64,000 nt of DNA from assembly GCA_000308255.3 (NCBI GenBank), contig HG326667.1, forward strand, positions 111,770 through 175,769. Reading direction: 5' to 3'. The notes under the pieces were generated by a model. It was not told the origin of the DNA. It saw only the letters and a program-made list of their open reading frames with translations, and made no database searches. Both the position numbers and the translations under genes were made by a program. Below, piece after piece: positions 26,728-34,433 of this stretch (within the stretch, counting starts at the first letter, position 1; each line of letters begins with the position of its first letter). The DNA comes from Anaerococcus pacaensis 9403502. GTDB lineage: Bacteria; Bacillota; Clostridia; Tissierellales; Peptoniphilaceae.

Positions 26728-26833
26728 GGTTGGGAAAATCCCCTTTACTTTAGATAATTGTCTAAATCTCTATAAAAGTCTATTTTTTGGTACTTCTACA
26801 TTTACGACAATTTGTCATAAGCTGTCGTAATTT
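26728..26833. repeat. Attachment-like site, inner junction (copy 1)
   Basis: This block repeats that at 34278-34433. It contains the palindrome GGGAAAATCCC (26732-26742), a conserved 75-base AT-rich arm and TGTCGTAA elements. Compared with copy 2 it lacks about 60 bases, as if deleted between two short CAAATT repeats. The reading frame of the relaxase fragment ends exactly at its distal edge. Confidence 0.6.
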
Positions 26834-27340
26834 CTAGAATCCTTTTTCATCTAGGATATATTCTTTTTTTGACTTTGTTAAGAACTCTCCTTTTTCGTTT
26901 ATGGGTCGCATTATGGTCATGATATGACAATGTATATTTCCATTTATATCTTGACTTTCATCATGAATTGCTAGGTCTACTATCATTCCCTCTTTTACAA
27001 AATTGTTTTGAATATTTTCTTCTATCATCTTTTTATTTTCTTCTATGCTTAACTCTTTTGGTAATGATATGATAAAGTTTCTTGCAAGTTGGGCATTAGA
27101 GTTTTTCTCAGAAAGTTCTACCGAGTTCCACAAGGTTTTTCGGTCTTTATATTCTTTTGGAGCATGATCTGGCAAATATATTTCTTTGCTAATTACTCCT
27201 TGCTTTTTGGTGTAGTCATGGATTACTCCGTCCCATTCATTTTTTATTTTTTCCCTACTTATATATGCTGCACTTGCTACTGCAATTTTGCCTTTTCCTC
27301 TTGATATTATGTTTACCGAAAAATGAAAACTGTCTGCCAT
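26834..27340 (-). pseudogene. MobA/MobQ-type relaxase, truncated at the attachment site
   Basis: 168 residues of the N-terminal nicking domain: MADSFHFSVNIISRGKGK, AAYISREKI, the histidine motif NGNIHCHIMTIMRP, and KEYILDEKGF at the end, where the site-derived TAG stops it. A complete MobA/MobQ relaxase is at least twice as long and its helicase or primase part is missing. I prefer the ATG at 27340, ten bases after AAAGGAAG, over the upstream GTG/ATG. It once nicked the oriT found 440 bases upstream to start conjugative transfer. Now it is probably inactive or a bare relaxase domain. Confidence 0.8.
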
Positions 27341-27437
27341 TTTCATCACTTCCTTTCTTTCTTTGTTGTTTTAGGTGGAGGTTTAACAGATTTTTATAGC
27401 CTCTTTGTGAATGAGCGTTTTGAAATACCCTTTGCCT

Positions 27438-27787
27438 AATCATTCAATCCACTCGCAAGCTCGTGGTGAATGATTGGCAGGGGCAGACCCTGATAGAAAT
27501 AAAAAAGCCGACTACTTAATTAATTTTGTTGTTTCACCCTTACGGGTACAGGCAGCTAGTCGGCTTAATTGTTTTGTTCATTTCAAATTTTAAAAGTCAA
27601 GGTCGAGCGTTAGCGAGTTTATTTACCCTTGATTTTTAATACCCTCGCCTAATTATCTCTACAACTGATATAAATTTTCGTTGGAGATAATTGGCTGGGG
27701 CAGACCCAAAGCGAATGGTTGTTGGTCTCTGCAAGGGTTTGGCTCCAAAAGCACGCAAGCACCATTTAGGGTGTATAAATGCGCCCT
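27438..27787. other. oriT-like region of the truncated MobQ relaxase
   Basis: It holds two related stem-loops: AATCATTCA/TGAATGATT (27438-27446, 27467-27475) and AATTATCTC/GAGATAATT (27651-27659, 27684-27692). Each is preceded by CCTAAT-type sequence and followed by GGC(A/T)GGGGCAGACCC. At 27776-27787 lies TAAATGCGCCCT, one base away from the TAAGTGCGCCCT nick site of RSF1010/pSK41/pIP501-type (MOBQ) origins. It is preceded by the inverted repeat CATTTA/TAAATG, in the architecture expected for an oriT. Confidence 0.65.
27500..27566 (-). terminator. Long-loop hairpin upstream of the relaxase fragment
   Basis: AAGCCGACTA (27505-27514) pairs perfectly with TAGTCGGCTT (27557-27566) across about 42 bases, with a T-run on the minus strand. 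It lies between the two oriT stem-loops and could attenuate relaxase transcription. Confidence 0.5.
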
Positions 27788-27824
27788 TAGAAAATCGAAG
27801 GGAGATTTAATTATTTTATTTTTC

Positions 27825-28115
27825 TTAATTTTCTCTGATTATTTTTAGTGTTTCTTTAAATTCTTTTGTATTTGTTGCTTCTTCTAGTAGGATTTTTATT
27901 TCTTCATCTGTTTGTTCTTCTGAATTTTCTATAAGGTTTTCTAAGATTGATCTTCTTGTTATTAGCCTATAAGTTCTTGCTTTTCTTCTTTTTATTATGT
28001 CTTGTTTTAATATCTTCTTTTCTTGATTTTTTAGTTGCCTTAATCTTTCTTCTGTATCGTTTATTTTATCTTTTATTTATTTTGACTATTGTCTTATTTG
28101 ATCTAAATTTTTCAT
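27825..28115 (-). pseudogene. Mobilisation accessory protein (DUF3847/MobC-like) with two early stops
   Basis: A 97-codon frame starts at an ATG (28115) with a good AGGAG and ends in TAA at 27825. Codons 10 and 13 are TAG and TAA. The rest reads as a charged helical protein containing RRKARTYRLITRRSILENL, close to the RKARTHRLI.RGA.LE signature of DUF3847 proteins found beside MobA relaxases. The downstream frame is otherwise intact, so decay is recent. Together with the truncated relaxase it shows that this mobilisation module is no longer functional. Confidence 0.65.
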
Positions 28116-28227
28116 ACTAATCTCCTTTCTTGTATTAAAAAAGACGATGAAGATATCCTCTCCCCGTCCTATAATTTATACTTAATTTAAATAGTTTGTT
28201 AATAGTACTATATTACCACATTTTAAA

Positions 28228-28265
28228 AAAAATATAAAGATAGCACCTACTATTGTAAGTGCTAA
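28228..28265 (-). terminator. Minus-strand hairpin with U-tract
   Basis: TAGCACCTAC (28241-28250) and GTAAGTGCTA (28255-28264) form a stem with one mismatch around TATT. T-rich sequence follows on the minus strand. Confidence 0.6.
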
Positions 28266-28287
28266 TAACTACAATTAGTAAGAATAT

Positions 28288-28321
28288 AAAGAAAACGACT
28301 AAGATTTTTAGTTTTAGTCGC
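28288..28321 (-). terminator. Terminator of the C39-like protease gene
   Basis: CGACTAA (28296-28302) pairs with TTAGTCG (28314-28320), followed by TTTTC on the minus strand, about 20 bases after the stop at 28344. Confidence 0.65.
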
Positions 28322-28343
28322 CTCAATATATATACCTCTAATC

Positions 28344-29501
28344 TTAATACTTAACAGAAACCACTTGCTGAACAGACATATCAGAATATGGAACATTCCT
28401 AAAATATGAACTCCATCCATCAGCTATTCTGAAATATCCGTTAGCGTATGATACAATCGCAATTGAATGTCCTCCTTTATATGTTTCTAATAAATCAACA
28501 GAAACATGAAGTAACTTTCCAGCCTTCAAAGCATCAATCATTGTTTTAGATGATGTCCCTCTGAGTCTATAAGATTCCTTTGGTTTAGCACCTAAATCTA
28601 TACCCACTTTTGTGTATGCTGGTGCAATATTTTTTCTTTCGGTACCTGAATCTTGTAAACCACTCACACCACCATTAGTATCCATTGCAATGTAAAATTT
28701 TGCGAATACATCATTATTGCTATATGCGCTTGACAGACTCGATTTTCCTATATAGCTAAAATACTTCATTATCGTTGTTGCGGCTGTTGGAGAACAATGG
28801 TCATGCGGATACACTCTTCTGCCTTTTGAATCTGTAATTTTCAAACTATCAAAATCTCCAGTAGTGCATGGTGTAAAAGATCCTCTTCTCGAAAGTACTG
28901 GTTTTGAAATTTTAAAGCTCTTCAACTCTGGCTCAATCGGTTTCCCAAATTCAACTTTCCTTTCGTCAAAAGATTCTTCTAACTGACCCTCAGTAATCTC
29001 TGAAGGATAATTACCACTTTGTGGCATTAAGTCAATAATCTTACCGTCATTCAACTCAACATAAATCTCAAATGGATTTACAAAATACACTTTCCCTTCA
29101 TATAAATCTTCATATGTCAGACCCGCTTTAGATAAAAGTCCTTCAAATAGATTTCCTTCATTACTGTAATCATATATATATCCACTATGAATATCTCTAA
29201 TCACATATCCTGCATATTCATTTAATTCATTTTTGAATTCTATGTATTCAGCAACTACATTTGCATCAAAATCTAATAACTTAATTTTCCTTTGCGGTTG
29301 CAAATCATTATCAATATTATCCACTTTCTTATCTTTAACTAAAAGATTAGTTTCAATATCATAGCTATTCTTCCTATCAACTTTATCTGTGCATGCAGAA
29401 TATGCAGTTTCCCCGATTATGGAAAATACTATAATTAGCGTTAAGAATGTGCATATTAAACTTAATTTTATTTTCTTATTATCTCTACTATTTTTCAACA
29501 T
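28344..29501 (-). CDS. Secreted C39-like (papain-fold) cysteine protease
   Basis: A 385-aa protein with an N-terminal signal or anchor (about residues 12-32), a propeptide-like region (35-200) and a C-terminal protease domain. The domain has the order Cys, His, Asp of papain-fold enzymes: HDHCSPTAATTIMKYF (C236), GGHSIAIVSYANGYF (H345) and RIADGW (D361). The CSPTAA pattern is close to the QCGPTAA of peptidase C39-like proteins. It probably cuts peptides outside the cell, possibly after self-cleavage. It is followed upstream by another secreted protein gene 20 bases away and lies near a BlaI/M56 pair, which may control it. Confidence 0.75.
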   Translation of the reverse strand: MLKNSRDNKKIKLSLICTFLTLIIVFSIIGETAYSACTDKVDRKNSYDIETNLLVKDKKVDNIDNDLQPQRKIKLLDFDANVVAEYIEFKNELNEYAGYVIRDIHSGYIYDYSNEGNLFEGLLSKAGLTYEDLYEGKVYFVNPFEIYVELNDGKIIDLMPQSGNYPSEITEGQLEESFDERKVEFGKPIEPELKSFKISKPVLSRRGSFTPCTTGDFDSLKITDSKGRRVYPHDHCSPTAATTIMKYFSYIGKSSLSSAYSNNDVFAKFYIAMDTNGGVSGLQDSGTERKNIAPAYTKVGIDLGAKPKESYRLRGTSSKTMIDALKAGKLLHVSVDLLETYKGGHSIAIVSYANGYFRIADGWSSYFRNVPYSDMSVQQVVSVKY

Positions 29502-29521
29502 TTTTCCCGCCTCCTTTTGAG

Positions 29522-30085
29522 TTACTTGGCATTTCTATTGTGGCTAATTGGTGCTGGTTTATTATAACTATTAGGTAGTGGCATTCCGCCTCCTGGACCA
29601 ATATAAACTTTTTCTACTCCACCTTTTTTTCTATGCTTACACTTTGAACAAACATAATAAAATGGATAGTATCCGTACTCTCCAGACCTATAATAGTCAG
29701 ATGTATATATTTTGTCGAAACTATGATATTCTAAATAAGATCTAATGGTTTCTTCCCATTTTTCATTTCCCTGACTTTTTACATAAATTATGTCCACTTT
29801 GTGATTTTGACTTCCTTGACTGCTGTATGCGTACACCGTTCTTAATATTCTTATACTACCTGAATTAGAAAGAGCCATTATCTCATAAAATGGTGTTTCC
29901 GCAACATACTCCATTCTATTCAATTTAGCATTATATACTCCATGCCCAAAACTCTCATCTAGCGAATGATCAAATTCACTATCAACTATTTCAATCTTTC
30001 CTTCAAAAGATTGAGCTTTAGCTTGAGAAAATGGATTCAATATACTCACAATCACTAAAGCAAACACCAACAATCGTTTTCTCAT
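29522..30085 (-). CDS. Small secreted protein with a CxxC pair
   Basis: A 187-aa protein with a clear signal peptide (cleavage likely after AKAQ, about residue 25). The mature part is soluble and contains YYVCSKCKHRKKGGV, a possible metal-binding or disulfide pair, and a proline- and glycine-rich tail (GPGGGMPLPNSYNKP). I do not recognise the family. It lies 20 bases ahead of the C39-like protease gene, so both may be made and secreted together; it could be an inhibitor, substrate or partner of the protease. Confidence 0.65.
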   Translation of the reverse strand: MRKRLLVFALVIVSILNPFSQAKAQSFEGKIEIVDSEFDHSLDESFGHGVYNAKLNRMEYVAETPFYEIMALSNSGSIRILRTVYAYSSQGSQNHKVDIIYVKSQGNEKWEETIRSYLEYHSFDKIYTSDYYRSGEYGYYPFYYVCSKCKHRKKGGVEKVYIGPGGGMPLPNSYNKPAPISHNRNAK

Positions 30086-30311
30086 AAACTACTTCCTTAT
30101 TTAATTCCATTAAATCCTAATAATCAATGCTATCAGAACTTATTTTCACCTTCTAAATTATCTGAGTTATAGGTAAACACAGTTGCATTAATAGAAAATA
30201 TTAATCCACAAGTATTAATAGTGCTAATATTTTTTTCTTTTATTCATTGCATATCTTCCTTATCTAATCTTGAATCATGAATAACATTTATTGTATTATT
30301 TCACCTCCTCA

Positions 30312-31685
30312 CTATCTTACATAGGAATTTATCTTCACCTTTCCTGATAATGTTTTATTTGTTTGATTAACAATTGTAACTATATATTTACTACCTCTAT
30401 AAGCTTTTACTTTTAATGTTGAGTCTGAAGCAAATCTTTGATCATAGATAATTTTTCCATCTTCTTCAATAATTACTGAATAATCAACTCCTCCTGAACA
30501 AGACATACTTTTTAATCTAACTGTAAATCCATCATGAACTGGACCAACCCAAGTATCCATGTTGAATTTGTAACTAGTATTATCAAATCTACCGAGGCTT
30601 ATTTTTTCATCTACATTTGCTGCCCTAAGTCCTATACTTGACACTTCTCCTAATTTTAACTTTTGATACTCTTCGTCACTTATTATTTGAACCCTATCTC
30701 CAAATTTCGAGTTAATATTAGTGACTATTTCACCTTTTGTATCAATCCTATCTTGATTTAGGTCGGTCACATTGGCAAATACCGGTAAACAAAATGTAAA
30801 TGTAGATATAAAAACTACCAGTCCTGTAATTGTCTTTTTCCATTTTTTCATAATTAGTATCCTTTCTTTATTTGGGTTTAATTTTAAAACAAAATTATTT
30901 GTATTGCTTTTTATTTCTAATAACTTTAGCATTGACATGCAGTATTCTTTTCTATTTTTTACAGTATCGCCTAATTTTTCAACCACTAGCTTATCGCAAT
31001 TTATTTCTATATCTTGGTTTATATATTTTAAGCTTAGCCATAAGAGTGGATTGTACCAATATATGCAGGCTACAATATTTATCAGGTGGGTTAGTAAAAT
31101 ATGAAATTTATTTATATGCATTAGTTCATGGATTAAAACATGGTCTAGTAATTTCTCATCAGCTAAGATATAATCTTGTAGGATTATACTGGGTCTTAGA
31201 ATTCCAAAAGTAAGGGGTGTTTTTAAATTATTATTTATATAAATCTCTACTTTTCTTTTTAGTCCAAATTCACTTATTTTTTCCTTGCATAAAGTATTGT
31301 CAATAAGCATAGAGTCTTTCATAACTTTATGAAATTTATAAATTTTTATTCCTAGATAAGTAAAAATCAAAATCGAACCGATTATTCGGTTTAGTTTAAA
31401 AAATACATAGCCTATTTTATTTACTAACCAGCCTAGGAAAGAATTAAAAAGATTTGTTAGTCCTAGCAAATATGATATGATTCTATTTTCCTTTACACTT
31501 TCTATTCCTAGCTTAAGTTCATAGGGACTTACTAAATAGATTAATAATACTATCCACAAAATAATACTTGCTGACCTAAAGGCTTTTTTATTTAAGATTG
31601 GTCTAACTAAAAGAATAACAACTAGTAAAAAAAGACTTTTTATAGATTTTTCTAGAGTAATTACCCTAACTAGACTTATTGCCAT
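30312..31685 (-). CDS. BlaR1/MecR1-like M56 metallopeptidase with a non-penicillin-binding sensor domain
   Basis: About 457 aa. The N-terminal half has four spans and the zinc protease motif HELMH (H186-H190, in LIHELMHINKFH). A further span (about 290-310, ending VFANV) leads to an external C-terminal beta domain of about 140 residues (TWVGPVHDGFTVRLKS, MSCSGGVDYSVII). That domain has no SxxK penicillin-binding motif, so it senses something other than beta-lactams. M56 sensors activate by cleaving or releasing the cognate BlaI repressor. I place the start at the ATG at 31685, after AAGAGGAAG; it overlaps blaI by 20 bases. Confidence 0.75.
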   Translation of the reverse strand: MAISLVRVITLEKSIKSLFLLVVILLVRPILNKKAFRSASIILWIVLLIYLVSPYELKLGIESVKENRIISYLLGLTNLFNSFLGWLVNKIGYVFFKLNRIIGSILIFTYLGIKIYKFHKVMKDSMLIDNTLCKEKISEFGLKRKVEIYINNNLKTPLTFGILRPSIILQDYILADEKLLDHVLIHELMHINKFHILLTHLINIVACIYWYNPLLWLSLKYINQDIEINCDKLVVEKLGDTVKNRKEYCMSMLKLLEIKSNTNNFVLKLNPNKERILIMKKWKKTITGLVVFISTFTFCLPVFANVTDLNQDRIDTKGEIVTNINSKFGDRVQIISDEEYQKLKLGEVSSIGLRAANVDEKISLGRFDNTSYKFNMDTWVGPVHDGFTVRLKSMSCSGGVDYSVIIEEDGKIIYDQRFASDSTLKVKAYRGSKYIVTIVNQTNKTLSGKVKINSYVR

Positions 31686-32079
31686 CCTTGTCTTCCTCTT
31701 GGTCCTCTTCGTCAAAGCTATCTATTAATTTTTTTATTTCTTCTATTTCTTCTTTTGTAACTTCTTCATTTTGTAAAAACGTTTTACACATATTTAGAAG
31801 CGATCCTTTAAAAAGTTTATGAAAGGCTTCTTTTTGCTTATTCAAAAGAGCATCTTCTCTTGATACAAGGACTCTAATTGTATATTTAGGGTATCTCCTA
31901 GCTATGGCCCCTTTTTCCACTAATCTTCCAAAAAAGGTGTAGCAAGAGGTTTTACTTATATCGTACTTTTCCATCAATATTTTTGATAAAGCTAGGGCTT
32001 GAATTTCTCCATTTTCGTCTAAGACATCGCCCTCCCACAGCTCTTCCATTACTAGTAATTCTCCATCTGAAAATTCCAA
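31666..32079 (-). CDS. BlaI/MecI-family repressor
   Basis: A 137-aa winged-helix repressor. FSDGELLVMEELWEGD and ALALSKILMEKYDISKTSCYTFFGRLVEKGAI are the BlaI recognition fold, and the acidic C-terminal helix serves as dimer domain. It should repress its own operon and possibly the protease genes nearby until the M56 protein inactivates it. It is coupled to the M56 gene by an overlap. A decayed second copy lies at 33.4-33.6 kb. Confidence 0.85.
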   Translation of the reverse strand: MEFSDGELLVMEELWEGDVLDENGEIQALALSKILMEKYDISKTSCYTFFGRLVEKGAIARRYPKYTIRVLVSREDALLNKQKEAFHKLFKGSLLNMCKTFLQNEEVTKEEIEEIKKLIDSFDEEDQEEDKDGNKSS

Positions 32080-32238
32080 CTATATTACTTCCTTTATAAA
32101 TTATAGTTTCATTAACTTTTGTATTTTTATATCTTTAATTATTTTCACTTTGAGTATATAATGGATTTAAAAAATAGTCAAGTATTTTTGACTATTTAAA
32201 ATGGTGATTTTTATATTATATTACATCTATGTTTAGTT

Positions 32239-32453
32239 TTAAATCTCTTTTTCACATGTATCTTCTAAACTAATAATATCATTAGAAGTGCAAGATAGAT
32301 CCTTACATATTCTTTCTAAATTCTTAAATGCAATTGGTTTATCCTTGCCATTTATGCTATAACACTTGTTGTAATCCATGCCATAACTATTACATATGTT
32401 TTTTTAGTCCTTTTTGCTAACTGTATCCGTAATGGTTTATAGTTAACTGCCAT
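32239..32453 (-). pseudogene. Small XRE-family regulator, frameshifted
   Basis: From an ATG at 32453 the frame reads MAVNYKPLRIQLAKRTKK, the start of the short Cro/C1 regulators common on Firmicutes elements (MAV.YKPLR.QL). It then loses frame. The remaining half is readable in another frame as PIAFKNLERICKDLSCTSND and IISLEDTCEKEI, which matches the C-terminal helix of the same family. The central recognition helix is missing. Confidence 0.6.
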
Positions 32454-32507
32454 AATATCCCTCTTTTTCTCTATCCATTAATTTCTTCTCCTTAATCTAT
32501 AAATTTC

Positions 32508-32542
32508 AATAAAAAAAGCGACTGAACATATATTTCAATCGC
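32508..32542 (-). terminator. Terminator-like hairpin
   Basis: GCGACTGAA (32518-32526) pairs with TTCAATCGC (32534-32542) with one mismatch. A seven-T run follows on the minus strand. Confidence 0.6.
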
Positions 32543-32844
32543 TAAATGTCTTATATATTAAATTGTTTTAAGTGGGACTTCTTATCCTTGCCCTTTTTAC
32601 CTCCTATTTTGAGTATGAGAAAAAGAGAATAGAGTTTTTAATTTCTGTCGCCTGAGATTATCTAATATTTATTTTTCTTTAAATTAATCTTAACTTTACC
32701 TTATCTCTATTTGTTTAATACTCTTCCACATCAAACAAGTTTATCTTATCATGATCATCCAACAGCTTGTAATTCTTATGCTTTGTAATATCAAATTTAT
32801 CAGACAAGAAATGTATTACTACTCTAAGATAAAAATATACCAAT

Positions 32845-33363
32845 TTAATAATCTCCGTCTAAGTAATCCTCAAGTTGATATTCTTTCCCATCAACATCTA
32901 TAAACCATGTGCTATAAGCATCTATATTTAAAGGATTATCATCAACAACATGAGTTTTATAGTAATTTGTATATATGCTGTACACTAGATTTTTTCTTGT
33001 GTCATTCTTATCTATTTTCCCATTATAAAAAGATATATATACAGTAGATACTTTTGTATCTATTGCCCAATATTTGCTTGCAATTTCATCCATATGATTG
33101 GTATTTATGAATGGCTTTAATTTATCTATTACTTTTTTTACATCATTAATTTTAAAATTTTCAGATGTAACAAAATTAATATATAAGGATGGTCTTAAAA
33201 ATTTTATTTGAATCTCACCTATTTTTTTATTTGATGACATCTCTTCTTTAAACAAATGAAACTCTTCACTTTTAACATTTTTTTCTCTAGAACAAGCAGT
33301 TATAAATATCAATCCTATCATTAAAGTCACTATTATTAAATGTTTCCTGTTTTTATTTTTCAT
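32845..33363 (-). CDS. Small lipoprotein of unknown function
   Basis: A 172-aa protein with a lipoprotein signal ending FITAC (Cys about residue 24). The mature part is a mixed alpha/beta domain rich in Lys, Asp and Tyr, ending YQLEDYLDGDY. No family recognised. The gene sits directly after a decayed blaI copy and may have belonged to a BlaI-controlled unit, for example as an immunity or sensor lipoprotein; that is a guess from position. Confidence 0.65.
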   Translation of the reverse strand: MKNKNRKHLIIVTLMIGLIFITACSREKNVKSEEFHLFKEEMSSNKKIGEIQIKFLRPSLYINFVTSENFKINDVKKVIDKLKPFINTNHMDEIASKYWAIDTKVSTVYISFYNGKIDKNDTRKNLVYSIYTNYYKTHVVDDNPLNIDAYSTWFIDVDGKEYQLEDYLDGDY

Positions 33364-33383
33364 TTAAAATACAACACTCCACA

Positions 33384-33645
33384 AAAGTTTATGAAAGGCT
33401 TTTTTTTGCTTGTTTAGCGGGGCATCTTCCCTTGATACAAGGACTCTAATTGTATATTTAGGATATCTCCTAGGTATCGCTCCTTATTCTACTGTTCTTC
33501 CAAAAAAGGTGTAGCAAGAGGTTTTACTTATATCATATTTTTCCATCAATATTTTTGATAAGGCTAGGGCATGGATTTCTCCATTTTCATATAAGACATC
33601 GCCTTTCCACAACTCTTCCTTCACTATTAATTCTTATCTGAAAAT
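33384..33645 (-). pseudogene. Decayed duplicate of the BlaI-family repressor
   Basis: Minus-strand translation gives ENGEIHALALSKILMEKYDI, then CYTFFGRTVE, a stop, and GAIPRRYPKYTIRVLVSRED, clearly the same protein as at 31666-32079. Its start region carries stops, one stop interrupts the middle, and the 3' third is missing. It points to a local duplication of a blaI-containing unit. Confidence 0.85.
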
Positions 33646-33776
33646 TCCAATTAAATACCTCCATATCAACCATTCTTGACTACCATGTAATAGTCAACAT
33701 CTTTATATTCTCAATTTGAGTATACAAAAATTCAATAATACTTTCAAGTAGTATAACAGAATTTTTTATCAAATAA

Positions 33777-33809
33777 ATGAAAAGACGACGGATTATTATC
33801 CATCGTCTC
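33777..33809 (-). terminator. Terminator after the second metG 3' fragment
   Basis: AGACGACGGAT (33783-33793) pairs with ATCCATCGTCT (33798-33808) with one mismatch around TATT, followed by TTTTCATTT on the minus strand. Its sequence differs from the terminator of copy 1. Confidence 0.8.
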
Positions 33810-33824
33810 TAATTTATTAGATAT

Positions 33825-34277
33825 TTACTGTATTTTTGCCCCTGCTGGTATAGCGTGACTTACTTCCAGTACTCTTAGTCTTTCTTCACCATTTTGAGTG
33901 TGGACAGCAGATAGAATCATACCGTTTGATTCTTCACCCATCATTGCTCTTGGTGGTAGATTTACAATTGCTACTAGGTTTTTGCCTATTAGTTCTTCTG
34001 GAGTGTAGTATTCTTTGATGCCAGATAGGATAATTCTATCAGTATCTGATCCATCATCTAGGGTAAATTTTAGTAATTTCTTAGACTTTGGAATCTCTTC
34101 ACAAGCCTTTACTTTTACAACACGAATATCAGATGCCACAAAGGTATCAAAATCGATATCATCGTAAAACTCTTCAATTTCAACACCTGTGAAGTCAACT
34201 ACGATGTCTTCATCCATGCTGTGAACCACTTCTGCTGCTTCTTTATTTTCGATAGCATTCTTACCAGTTGGTTTCAT
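33825..34277 (-). CDS. C-terminal tRNA-binding domain of methionyl-tRNA synthetase, copy 2 (probably element-borne metG 3' end)
   Basis: A 150-aa protein 85 percent identical to copy 1 by direct comparison (22 differences), with the same OB-fold landmarks: FDTFVASDIRVVKVKACEEI, IILSGIKEYYTPEELIGKNL, NLPPRAMMGEESNGMILSA. The open frame also continues upstream of the ATG through KGIFPT and into the palindromic site. In the model proposed here an inner element carried this copy to rebuild metG after integration, and a later element has cut it off again. It has its own terminator. Confidence 0.72.
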   Translation of the reverse strand: MKPTGKNAIENKEAAEVVHSMDEDIVVDFTGVEIEEFYDDIDFDTFVASDIRVVKVKACEEIPKSKKLLKFTLDDGSDTDRIILSGIKEYYTPEELIGKNLVAIVNLPPRAMMGEESNGMILSAVHTQNGEERLRVLEVSHAIPAGAKIQ

Positions 34278-34433
34278 TGTTGGGAAAATCCCCTTTACTT
34301 TAGATAATTGTCTAAATCTCTATAAAAGTCTATTTTATGGTACTTCTCCATTTACGACAATTTGCTAACTCTCTATAAGTGCCTATAGATTTCTAGCAAA
34401 TTGTCGTAAATTTGTCGTAAGCTGTCGTAAATT
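34278..34433. repeat. Attachment site and integrase arm sites (copy 2)
   Basis: The palindrome GGGAAAATCCC (34282-34292) is the best candidate for the crossover core. Toward the integrase lie a 17-bp perfect inverted repeat TTTACGACAATTTGCTA/TAGCAAATTGTCGTAAA (34351-34367, 34394-34410) and three direct TGTCGTAA repeats (34402, 34413, 34423) about one helical turn apart. These look like arm-type sites for the integrase or excisionase. The integrase stop codon is inside the edge of the block. Confidence 0.65.

Larger units (their letters stand above)
32080..32844. other. Gene-poor stretch with one decayed regulator
   Basis: About 760 bases. It holds the XRE-type pseudogene at 32239-32453 and one minus-strand terminator-like hairpin, both listed separately. 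I see nothing else that codes for protein. Confidence 0.5.
26728..34277. mobile_element. Remnant of an older element between the two metG fragments
   Basis: It is bounded by two matching attachment-like blocks and two metG fragments. It contains a truncated relaxase, an oriT, a stop-ridden mobilisation gene, BlaI/M56, a secreted protease and a lipoprotein, and has no integrase or mating genes. It is best read as a degraded integrative mobilisable element that can no longer move by itself. Confidence 0.6.

Noticed and set aside
27438..27692. CRISPR array from the two repeated stem-loops
   Set aside because: Only two units, 215 bases apart, with different stem sequences and no cas genes. No CRISPR array is seen anywhere in the window.
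33825..34277. metG 3' fragment as an independent CsaA-like chaperone gene
   Set aside because: The open frame continues upstream of the ATG into the attachment site and the AAAGGGG is too far from it, so a severed gene end is more likely. Not fully excluded.
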